Positions 52,111 to 58,981 of a DNA stretch of 64,000 nt are shown piece after piece; the first letter of the stretch is position 1, and every line of letters begins with the position of its first letter. The stretch is from positions 248,001-312,000 of the forward strand of contig NZ_JAGSOV010000009.1 in assembly GCF_023898865.1 (NCBI RefSeq), read 5' to 3'. This stretch comes from Pseudonocardia humida (GTDB lineage: Bacteria; Actinomycetota; Actinomycetes; Mycobacteriales; Pseudonocardiaceae). Under the pieces are notes generated by a model, which saw only the letters and a program-made list of their open reading frames with translations, made no database searches and was not told where the DNA came from. The position numbers and the translations under genes are program-made.

Positions 52111-52526
52111 AGCTGGCCGGTGGCCTCGCGCCAGGCCCGCTCCTTGCGGACCCACTCGTTGTCCTGCGGGAACTCGTCGATGCTGGTGACCCGGCGGATC
52201 TCGGCCTTGGAACCGGGACCGGCCAGCGGGGCCCGCTTCGCCCACTCCACGGCCTCCTCCTGGGAGGCGACGTCGAGGATCCAGAAGCCGCCGAACAGCT
52301 CCTTGGTCTCGCCGTAGGGACCGTCGGTCACCACCGGCGGCTCCGAGGAGTAGTCCACGACCACGCCCTTGGCCGCGTCGTCGAGGCCCTCGGCCGCGAC
52401 CAGCACGCCGGCCTGGATCATCTCGTCGTTGAACCGGCCCATCGAGTCGATGATCTCGCTGAAGTCGACGCCCTCGAACGACGCCCACGTCTCGTCGGTC
52501 GCCCGCATGATCAGCATGTACTTCAT
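52107..52526 (-). CDS. YCII-related DGPF-domain protein
   Basis: A 139-residue YCII-like protein. MKYMLIMRATDE begins the ferredoxin-like fold, DGPYGETKELFGGFWILDV contains the DGPF-type core, and AVEWAKRAP follows. It is the regular companion of ECF42 sigma factors and a likely target or modulator. Overlap with the sigma gene (GTGA) couples the two. Confidence 0.93.
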   Translation of the reverse strand: MKYMLIMRATDETWASFEGVDFSEIIDSMGRFNDEMIQAGVLVAAEGLDDAAKGVVVDYSSEPPVVTDGPYGETKELFGGFWILDVASQEEAVEWAKRAPLAGPGSKAEIRRVTSIDEFPQDNEWVRKERAWREATGQL

Positions 52527-52628
52527 GGTCGTCTCCCTGGTGCCTCGGGTCCCGTTCGGGACCCTCTCACCCCCAGGTCGAACGGCGGGAGCCGGGGATC
52601 GACACGGCCGCGAAGATTTCTTCCGCGG

Positions 52629-53054
52629 TCAGGACGGGCGGTCGGCGACCCCGCCGCGCCGACGCCCGACCGTGGCGAGGACCAGCAGGAACCCGGCCGA
52701 CGCGAGGACGCTCCGCACGCCGTGCGCGAGCATCCACGACCACTGCCGCTCGGACCAGTCCGCCGGTGGGGCCGCCGGGTCCCGGCCGGCGGCGGCGTTG
52801 ATCGGGAAGTGCACGATGACGGTCACCACGAGGCCGGCGAGCAGGCAGGCGAGGGCGCCGACGAGCAACGCGCGGTCGCGCGGGCCCGACCGGGACGCCG
52901 CCGCGATCGCCGCGAGCATCGCGATCGCGCCCAGCGGGGGCAGCGTCGCCGTGTAGGGCGCCGTGACGGCCCGGTGGTAGGAGATCCACAGCCGACCCGA
53001 GCCGGCCACCGCCGCCTCGGCGACCCAGACGGCGAGCACCGCCCCCGCGAGCAC
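52629..53054 (-). CDS. DUF1772-type membrane protein, N-terminus possibly frameshifted
   Basis: A 141-residue four-helix membrane protein (ISYHRAVTAPYTATLPPLGA, ALLVGALACLLAGLVVTVIV, HFPIN). The DUF1772/anthrone-oxygenase-like fold is suggested by the helix pattern and the N in FPIN. A GTG at 53136 overlaps the upstream gene stop in another frame and reads VTTAAPGLRPRSALLDAARP; one base shift near 53080 would join it to this frame (WRSCLTGVLAG). The gene may thus be longer. Confidence 0.75.
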   Translation of the reverse strand: MLAGAVLAVWVAEAAVAGSGRLWISYHRAVTAPYTATLPPLGAIAMLAAIAAASRSGPRDRALLVGALACLLAGLVVTVIVHFPINAAAGRDPAAPPADWSERQWSWMLAHGVRSVLASAGFLLVLATVGRRRGGVADRPS

Positions 53055-53132
53055 GCCGGTCAGGCACGAGCGCCACGGGCCGGGCCGCGTCGAGCAGCGC
53101 CGACCGCGGGCGCAGGCCGGGCGCCGCCGTGG

Positions 53133-53438
53133 TCACCGCGCGCCGTCCAGCAGGAGCGCGCCGCTGGCGTGGATGACGTCGAGGTGGTGCACCTCGGGCT
53201 CGCCGGAGGGGCGCGCGCCCCCGAACGCGCGGTCGACGGCCGGGTGGATGCGCTCGTCGAACGCCCGGGCGCACGCCTGCTCGGATTCCCAGACGTCGAT
53301 GTAGCGCAGGCCGCCGTCCGGCAGTCGGACGCACAGGTGCAGCAGCGATCCGGCCAGCGGCTCCGGGCCGAGCTCGTCGAGGATCCGCTGGTAGAGCTCC
53401 GGACCGATGGGCACGTCCTGCGTGTAGGCGTAGACCAC
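53133..53438 (-). CDS. Small ferredoxin-like (ABM-type) protein
   Basis: A 101-residue protein (MVYAYTQDVPIGPELYQRIL, LRYIDVWESEQACARAFDER) resembling antibiotic-biosynthesis monooxygenase or stress-responsive dimeric alpha-beta-barrel proteins. No catalytic residues are evident. It is divergent from a TetR gene with a palindromic operator between the starts, which suggests repression by that regulator. Confidence 0.75.
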   Translation of the reverse strand: MVYAYTQDVPIGPELYQRILDELGPEPLAGSLLHLCVRLPDGGLRYIDVWESEQACARAFDERIHPAVDRAFGGARPSGEPEVHHLDVIHASGALLLDGAR

Positions 53439-53459
53439 GGCCGACCTCCTGGAAATTTG

Positions 53460-53478
53460 ATCCGAAGCAGCTTCGGAT
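53460..53478. promoter_or_regulatory. Probable TetR operator
   Basis: ATCCGAAGC-A-GCTTCGGAT is a perfect 9-bp palindrome with one central base, placed in the 65-nt gap between the divergent ABM-type and TetR genes. Its symmetry and place are as expected for the site of the adjacent TetR protein. Confidence 0.75.
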
Positions 53479-53503
53479 GGATAGGGGGTAAGGTTGGCCC
53501 GTC

Positions 53504-54181
53504 ATGACCGACCCCGTCAAGACCCCGGGCAGGCGGCGCTACCACGCGCCGCAACGCGCCGAGCAGGCCGCGGCCACCCGGCGCACCGTGCTCGAGGCGG
53601 CCCGCGCGCTGTTCACCGCCAACGGCTACACCGCGACGACCGTGGGGCAGATCGCCGACCGGGCCGGCGTCGCCGTCGACACCGTCTACGCCACCGTCGG
53701 GCGCAAGCCCGTCCTGCTGCGGGAGGTCTTCGAGACGGCGCTGTCCGGGCGGGACGTCGCCGTGCCCGCCGAGGAACGCGACTACGTCAGGGCCGTGCGC
53801 GCCGCGCCGACCGCCGCCGGGAAGATCGCCGCGTACGCGCGGGCGCTCACCGCGATCGCGCCGCGCACGGCCCCCGTGCAGGCCGCGATCCGCGACGCCG
53901 CCGCCCACGACCGCGCGTGCGCGGCGCTGGACGCCGAGCTCGCCGACCGCCGCGCCGCCAACATGCGGCTGTTCGCCGCCGACCTGCGCGCCACCGGCGA
54001 ACTGCGCGCCGACCTCTCCGACGACGACGTGGCCGACGTCGTCTGGGGGATGGCGTCGGCGGAGTACTACCTGCTGATGGTGCGCCGGCGCGGGTGGACG
54101 CCGCAGCGGTACGGCGAGCACCTGCGCGACGCGTGGACGCGGATGCTGCTGGCCGACCCTCCGGCCACCGGGGAAGCCTGA
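53504..54181 (+). CDS. TetR-family transcriptional regulator
   Basis: A 225-residue repressor. The HTH (about 22-68) reads RRTVLEAARALFTANGYTAT then GVAVDTVYATVGRKPVLLRE. The ligand domain is longer than usual. It probably controls itself and the divergent ABM-type gene through the palindrome at 53460. Its stop overlaps the start of the broken glycosyltransferase (TGATG), so the two were once an operon. Confidence 0.93.
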   Translation: MTDPVKTPGRRRYHAPQRAEQAAATRRTVLEAARALFTANGYTATTVGQIADRAGVAVDTVYATVGRKPVLLREVFETALSGRDVAVPAEERDYVRAVRAAPTAAGKIAAYARALTAIAPRTAPVQAAIRDAAAHDRACAALDAELADRRAANMRLFAADLRATGELRADLSDDDVADVVWGMASAEYYLLMVRRRGWTPQRYGEHLRDAWTRMLLADPPATGEA

Positions 54182-54264
54182 TGCGGATCCTGCCCGTGAC
54201 CGCGGGTTCGCGAGGCGACGTCGCGCAGTTCACGGGCCTGGGGCTGCGACTGCGGCAGGCGGGC
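54181..54264 (+). pseudogene. Glycosyltransferase start, cut after 28 codons
   Basis: MRILPVTAGSRGDV, then TGLGLRLRQAG is the opening beta-alpha unit of MGT/GT1-type glycosyltransferases (UDP-glucose or macrolide type). Homology ends at about 54264, exactly where phased-box repeat copy 4 begins. The frame continues only as repeat sequence. No remaining part is found downstream. The gene was therefore lost by deletion or insertion at the repeat. Confidence 0.75.
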
Positions 54265-54266
54265 GC

Positions 54267-54360
54267 CACCGCGCGCACCGTCTGGCACCGCGCGCACCCA
54301 GCCTCCACCACGCGCACGTCAGAACATGCGCGCGGTGCCCGAACGGTGCGCGCGGTACCC
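54267..54360. repeat. Phased-box repeat, copy 4
   Basis: Three CACCGCGC/CACGCGC-type boxes (starts about 54267, 54286 and 54305) precede two TGCGCGCGGTG-type boxes (about 54326 and 54345). The 19-21 nt phase is kept. Downstream (54385-54425) GAGAAGTGCCCCCTGC and GCAGGGGGTTCGGCCCC repeat the hairpin module seen in the 7.2-7.5 kb block. Confidence 0.82.
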
Positions 54361-54515
54361 CGAGACACCCGCGGACGCCCCCGCTGGTCCCCCGAGAAGT
54401 GCCCCCTGCTCGAGCACGCAGGGGGTTCGGCCCCACTGGGGACGGGGCCCCGGCACGTCCGTCGCGGATTCGGGGCCACTCGTCCAGGGGCTGCCGGTCG
54501 ACGACCCCCGCACGG

Positions 54516-55055
54516 CTACTCCCCGACGGCCCCGTCCACCGCCTCGCGCAGCAGGTCGGCGTGCCCGTTGTGCCGGGCGTACTCCTCGATCATGTGGCAG
54601 AGGATCCAGCGCAGGCTGGGTGCGCGGCCGTCGGGCCAGGCACGGCGGGCGGGCCGGTCGAGGCCGCCGTCGGCGAGGGCGTCGGCGACGTGGCCGCGGG
54701 CGCGCGAGACGGCGCCCTCCCAGAGGGTGCGCAGCTGCTCGGGGGTGTCGTCGGCGGCGGAGCGCCACTCCCAGTCGGGGTCGGCGCCCCAGTCGACCGC
54801 GTCCCACGGGGCGCCCCGGTCGTGGGCGTGCAGCCAGCGGGAGAACCAGTCGTCCTCGACGTAGGCCATGTGCTTGAGCAGGCCGCCGAGGGTCATCGAC
54901 GAGGCGCCGACGGTGGCCGAGAGGCCGGCCGCGTCGAGGCCCGCGGTCTTCCAGGCGAGGGTGGCCCGCTGGAAGTCGAGGAAGCCCAGGAGGGTGGCGA
55001 CCTCGTCGCCGGCCAGCGGGGGTTCGGTGCGGCCCTGCTCGTCCACCTCGGTCAT
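54516..55055 (-). CDS. DinB-superfamily (DUF664-like) protein
   Basis: A 179-residue four-helix-bundle protein of the DinB/mycothiol-dependent type. GLLKHMAYVEDDWFSRW has the first metal-binding His and CHMIEEYARHNGHADLLREA the other two. Members carry zinc or nickel and often use mycothiol for conjugation. ATG 55055 begins MTEVDEQGRTEP; upstream codons belong to the palindromic repeat. Confidence 0.9.
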   Translation of the reverse strand: MTEVDEQGRTEPPLAGDEVATLLGFLDFQRATLAWKTAGLDAAGLSATVGASSMTLGGLLKHMAYVEDDWFSRWLHAHDRGAPWDAVDWGADPDWEWRSAADDTPEQLRTLWEGAVSRARGHVADALADGGLDRPARRAWPDGRAPSLRWILCHMIEEYARHNGHADLLREAVDGAVGE

Positions 55056-55108
55056 GACGGGCGACCCTACGGATCGCACCGTTCGCCAGCTCGGTGGCAC
55101 ACCGGAGT

Positions 55109-55159
55109 TCAGGAAAGCCACGTTCCTGTCCTGTGGGGACAGGAACGTGGCTTTCCTGA
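55109..55159. repeat. Long palindrome, TCAGGAA(A/G)GCCAC family, copy 2
   Basis: Two 23-nt arms (55109-55131 and 55137-55159) pair perfectly around a 5-nt loop; the core is TCAGGAAAGCCACGTTCCTG. It shares the core with the 27769 element. Here it lies 53 nt upstream of the DinB start. The perfect match of long arms suggests recent origin or conversion between arms. Confidence 0.85.
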
Positions 55160-55340
55160 CGTCGGGGCGGGGTGGATGGCGGTGCGCGATCGACCAGGAT
55201 GCGGGGCGTGACCGTGTACCGCAGCAGGCGGTAGGGGCCGAGGTCTCGGCCCGGTCGGCGGTCTCGACGGACACGGCCCCTCCACGGTCGGTGCCCGACC
55301 CCCGGCCGAGCCGCTCGACGCGGTAGCCCGCCCCGCGGCA
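55160..55340 (-). pseudogene. Unrecognised gene fragment beside the palindrome
   Basis: The minus strand reads RVERLGRGSGTDRGG...VSVETADRAE in one frame and GPYRLLRYTVTPRILVDRAP in the next, like the C-terminal part of a protein with one shift near 55235. It runs into the palindrome without a stop. I do not recognise the family, and chance coding character is possible. Confidence 0.3.
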
Positions 55341-55355
55341 CCGGCCGGGCCGGAC

Positions 55356-56132
55356 CTACACCTCGCCGGTGAACACCGCTCCCGGCGCGTAGTCCAGGGC
55401 CAGCTCCCCCGTCGCCGAGTCGAGTGAGAACGCCGTCCGGTAGGAGAAGGTCTGCCCCGGTTGCACGACCGAGACCGGCACGGCGGGGACCAGCGAGCCG
55501 GCCACGTCGAAGATCCGGGCGGCCGGCCGCCCGCGGTGCACCGCGGTGGGCCCGACGGCGAAGGAGTTCAGCACGAACGGCGAGCCCGATCCGTTGACGA
55601 CCGTGGTGGTGACCAGCACGGCGCGGTCGCGGTCGTGCCCGGCGGCCTGCGGGGAGGGCTCGTAGGGCACCGGCTCGGCGACCTCGATCGCGATCCCGTC
55701 CGGGGTGGTGACGCGCTGGCCCCAGGTGCCGCGGGAGCCGGTGGCGGCCGGCACCACCGGGGCCGCGGGGACGCCGACCACCACGCCGACCGGGCCGAGG
55801 CGCACGCCGTCGGGCCCGGAGCCGACGAGCACGGAGCCGACGAGCACGGCGCCGACGACGCCGAGCAGCAGGCCCAGCACCGCGCCCGCGGCCAGCCAGG
55901 CCCACGGCCTGCGGGAGCGCTGGGCCTGGGCCGCGTGCCGGGACCGGCGGCGCTCCCGGGTCGGCGGGGCCTCGGGTTCGTCGCGGTCGGGTGGCTCGGG
56001 CCGGCGGCCGACCTGGCGGCGCGGGGTGGGGCCGATGACCACCGCCCGTTCGACGCTCGCCCGGTGGTCGCCGCGCCCGAGGCGGCGCCCGCTGCGGCGC
56101 CGGTCGGCGCGGCGGGCGAACGGGCGCGTCAT
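55356..56132 (-). CDS. Membrane-anchored DUF4352-like protein
   Basis: A 258-residue protein. An Arg/Pro-rich cytoplasmic part (1-74) is followed by one membrane helix (about 76-100, WLAAGAVLGLLLGVVGAVLV) and an extracytoplasmic beta domain (VLVTTTVVNGSGSPFVLNSF, VQPGQTFSYRTAFSLD) of the DUF4352 immunoglobulin-like type. The function is unknown, probably in the cell envelope. The start is ATG at 56132. Confidence 0.8.
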   Translation of the reverse strand: MTRPFARRADRRRSGRRLGRGDHRASVERAVVIGPTPRRQVGRRPEPPDRDEPEAPPTRERRRSRHAAQAQRSRRPWAWLAAGAVLGLLLGVVGAVLVGSVLVGSGPDGVRLGPVGVVVGVPAAPVVPAATGSRGTWGQRVTTPDGIAIEVAEPVPYEPSPQAAGHDRDRAVLVTTTVVNGSGSPFVLNSFAVGPTAVHRGRPAARIFDVAGSLVPAVPVSVVQPGQTFSYRTAFSLDSATGELALDYAPGAVFTGEV

Positions 56133-56403
56133 GACGACCTTCCGGGTGATCCTCGGCGTGAGCGTTGCGCTTGCACATCACCTGCGGGGGCCGGTCCGTT
56201 ACCCCGGCCGGGGTTCCACCTTGCCCGGCCGGACCGGGATCGTCCACCGGAGAAACATCGTCTCTGCCGTTGACGACGATCGCTTCCCCCACTAACGTCG
56301 TCTCTGCTAGTGACCAAGTGATGAGGTCGCCGCCCCGGACCGGGGACGGCGTGGTACTCCTGGGACCGCGAGCGCAGGTCGGTCCCGGACGGGTCGGAGC
56401 CCC

Positions 56404-56781
56404 ATGGCGGAGCGGTACCTGGGCGTCGTCGGCATCGGCGAGGCGCTGGGCGTCACCCGCCACGCGGTGCACAAGTGGCGCTCGCGCCACCCCGCCGGCT
56501 CCGACCACCCGTTCCCCGAGCCCGACGTCGAGATCGACGGGGCTCCCGGCTGGCGGCCCGACCGGGTGGAGGAAGTCGTGCAATGGCGCAACGGCCTGCC
56601 GGGACGCGGCGCGGGCGGCGGACGCCCGTCGGCGTCCCAGCAGGAGTACATGACCGAGGCCTTCGCCCGCGGCCTCAACGAGCACGAAGCCCTGAGCGCC
56701 CTCGACAGCTTCGCCGAGGAGTTCCCCGAGATGACCCGCGCGGAGATCTGCGCGTGGCTGCTCGGCAAGTGGCGCGACTGA
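56404..56781 (+). CDS. Small DNA-binding (HTH) protein
   Basis: A 125-residue protein. VVGIGEALGVTRHAVHKWRS is a helix-turn-helix of the AlpA/HTH_17-like kind, with DRVEEVVQWRNG completing a winged region. Residues 75-125 form an acidic helical tail. It stands 40 nt before the serine hydrolase gene and may regulate it. I know no named family. Confidence 0.75.
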   Translation: MAERYLGVVGIGEALGVTRHAVHKWRSRHPAGSDHPFPEPDVEIDGAPGWRPDRVEEVVQWRNGLPGRGAGGGRPSASQQEYMTEAFARGLNEHEALSALDSFAEEFPEMTRAEICAWLLGKWRD

Positions 56782-56821
56782 ACCCCCTCCGCTCCCCCTC
56801 CCGCACGAGAGGCGATGACGC

Positions 56822-57979
56822 ATGCCCGAGATCGGCGGCACCACCGCGCCCGGCTTCGAGCCGGTGCGCGAGGCCTTCGCGGCCAACTTCGACCGGCACG
56901 GCGAGATCGGCGCCGCGGTCGGCGTGTACCTGCACGGCGAACCGGTCGTCGACCTGTGGGGCGGCGTCGCCGACCCGCGGACCGGACGCCCGTGGGAGCG
57001 CGACACCCTGCAGGTCGTCTACTCGACGACGAAGGGCGTGACGGCCGCCTGCGCGAACCTGGCCGCCCAGCGCGGCGAGCTCGACCTGGACGCGCCCGTG
57101 GCGCGGTACTGGCCGGAGTTCGCCGCCGCCGGCAAGGACGCGATCCCGGTGCGCTGGCTGCTCACCCACCAGGCCGGGCTGCCGCTGGTGGACGCGACGC
57201 TCACGCCCGCCCAGGCCATCGCCTGGGAGCCGGTCGTCGAGGCGCTCGCCGCGCAGCGCCCGGTGTGGGAGCCCGGGACGGAGGTCGGCTACCACGGCAT
57301 GACCTACGGGTGGCTCGTCGGCGAGGTGGTCCGGAGGGCCACCGGCCGCACCATCGGCCGGTACCTGGCCGAGGAGATCGCCGCACCGCTCGGGCTGGAC
57401 CTGTTCATCGGCCTGCCCGAGCGCGAACGGCCCCGGGTGAGCCGGCTGGTCGAGCAGCGCCCGGACTTCGCCGCCATGGCCGGGCTCGACCTCGACCAGC
57501 TGCCCGAGGCGGTGCGCGTGTGGATGGACCCGACGTCGCTGAGCACGCGGTCGGTCAGCTGGATCAGCCCCGGCCTCGACCACAACGACCCCGCCGAGTG
57601 GGCCGCCGAGATGCCCTCGACCAACGCCGTCACCACGGCGCGCTCGCTGGCCCGGCTCTACGCGGCCCTGATCGGGGAGGTCGACGGGCACCGCGTCCTG
57701 GACCCCGAGCACCTGGCCGCGGCCGTGGCGGAGCGGGTGTCGGGGGTCGACCGGATCCTGCGGGTGCCGGTCCGGGTCGGCACCGGCTTCGGGCTGCCCA
57801 CCCCCGACGCGTTCTGGTACGGCCCCACCGCGTTCGGCTTCCCCGGCCGCGGCGGCTCCATCGGCTTCGCCGACCCGGCGTCCGGGCTCGCCTTCGGCTA
57901 CGTCATGAACCGCGTCGTCGAGGGCGTCCCCGATCCGCGGGCCGCGAACCTGTGGCAGGCCGTGCTCGGGTGCCGGTAG
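56822..57979 (+). CDS. Serine hydrolase, EstB/class C beta-lactamase fold
   Basis: A 385-residue esterase of the beta-lactamase superfamily (family VIII). The S-x-x-K motif STTK is at 68-71, the tyrosine motif YHG at 158-160 and a C-terminal GRGGSIGFADP stands for the KTG loop. Such enzymes cleave small esters and rarely beta-lactams. No signal peptide is seen, so it should be cytoplasmic. It is followed by phased-box repeat copy 5. Confidence 0.93.
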   Translation: MPEIGGTTAPGFEPVREAFAANFDRHGEIGAAVGVYLHGEPVVDLWGGVADPRTGRPWERDTLQVVYSTTKGVTAACANLAAQRGELDLDAPVARYWPEFAAAGKDAIPVRWLLTHQAGLPLVDATLTPAQAIAWEPVVEALAAQRPVWEPGTEVGYHGMTYGWLVGEVVRRATGRTIGRYLAEEIAAPLGLDLFIGLPERERPRVSRLVEQRPDFAAMAGLDLDQLPEAVRVWMDPTSLSTRSVSWISPGLDHNDPAEWAAEMPSTNAVTTARSLARLYAALIGEVDGHRVLDPEHLAAAVAERVSGVDRILRVPVRVGTGFGLPTPDAFWYGPTAFGFPGRGGSIGFADPASGLAFGYVMNRVVEGVPDPRAANLWQAVLGCR

Positions 57980-57992
57980 GGAGCGACCCGCC

Positions 57993-58065
57993 CACCGCGC
58001 ACACCCGCTGGTCCCCGCGCGCACGTCGGGACGTGTGCGCGGCGGCCATCCGGTGCGCGCGGCCG
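57993..58065. repeat. Phased-box repeat, copy 5
   Basis: Box starts: 57993 (CACCGCGCACACC), 58013 (CCCCGCGCGCACG), about 58033 (TGTGCGCGGCG) and about 58053 (TGCGCGCGGCC). The 20-nt spacing persists while the boxes are diverged. It occupies the gap after the serine hydrolase stop, before the lipoprotein gene. Confidence 0.75.
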
Positions 58066-58135
58066 ATCGGGTGATCCCGGGGGCGGATCGGGCGCGCGGG
58101 CCAACCGACCGGCCCGGCCGGCCCGTCCCGAGGTC

Positions 58136-58981
58136 GTGCGCCTCCTGCTGAACGCTCCGCTGGCCGTCCTGCTCGCCGTGGCCGGCTGCGCCGCGGTGCC
58201 CCCCGCGCTGACCGTGGTCCCGGCCACCCCGTCGCCCCCGGATCCGGGGGCCCTGCCGGGCTGGTGGCGGGTGGCGGAGACCGGGGAGACCGTCGTCATC
58301 GGTCCGGGCGGCGCCGAGGTGCGGGCCGCCGGGGTGCCGGCCGGCGGTCCGGTGCACACGGGCGACTGGAAAGCCGACCCCGGTGGCCGGTTCCTGGCCC
58401 AGCTGGACGTGTACTGGTACCCGGGGGACTGGCCCACCCCGCCCGACGCGGTCCCGCCTGCTCCGGAGTGGGCCGCCGCGGCGACCGGCTTCCGGGTGGA
58501 CGGACCCGACCGGGTGCTGCTGGGCCGCGACGGCTCGCCCGTCGCCCGGCTCGTTCCCGAGCCGCCCGGCACCACGTCGGTGCTCGACCACGCCGGCGGT
58601 CCCGTCCTCGACGGCACGCGCGGGGCACTGGCCCCGGCCGTTCCGGTGCCGGCGCCGCTGCGCCCGGCGGGCCCGGACGAGCTGGTCGGCCGCTGGTCCC
58701 CGGTGACCGCGACCGGTCCGGCGTCCGTCGAGTTCGACGCGAGCGGCGCGTGGCGCGGCACGGTGGGCTGCGTCGACCTGGGCGCCCGTTGGACCGCCGG
58801 ACCCGACGGCGGGTTCCTGGCGATCGAGCCCCCCTTCCGCCCGGAACCCGCCTGCGAGCACCCGTACGACGTGGCCGCCGAGCTGAGCCGGGCGCGCCGG
58901 GTCGCGCTCGACGGGCCCGAGCTCGTCCTCCTGGACGTCGACGGCACCCAGGTCGGCCGCTACGCCCGACCTCAGCGGTAG
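58136..58981 (+). CDS. Putative lipoprotein with two beta-rich repeats
   Basis: A 281-residue exported protein. The signal peptide ends at AVAGC, with lipidation at C18. Two similar halves begin with GWWRVAETGETVVIGPGG and GRWSPVTATGPASVEFDASG, as in META- or lipocalin-like barrels. W and Y-rich strands support a beta fold. Function unknown. The GTG start is at 58136. Its 3' end overlaps the amylase gene by 10 nt. Confidence 0.78.
   Translation: MRLLLNAPLAVLLAVAGCAAVPPALTVVPATPSPPDPGALPGWWRVAETGETVVIGPGGAEVRAAGVPAGGPVHTGDWKADPGGRFLAQLDVYWYPGDWPTPPDAVPPAPEWAAAATGFRVDGPDRVLLGRDGSPVARLVPEPPGTTSVLDHAGGPVLDGTRGALAPAVPVPAPLRPAGPDELVGRWSPVTATGPASVEFDASGAWRGTVGCVDLGARWTAGPDGGFLAIEPPFRPEPACEHPYDVAAELSRARRVALDGPELVLLDVDGTQVGRYARPQR

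Noticed and set aside
56815..58074. Plus-strand 419-codon frame shifted from the serine hydrolase
   Set aside because: Arg/Pro/Gly-rich shadow; the frame at 56822 holds the STTK and YHG motifs.
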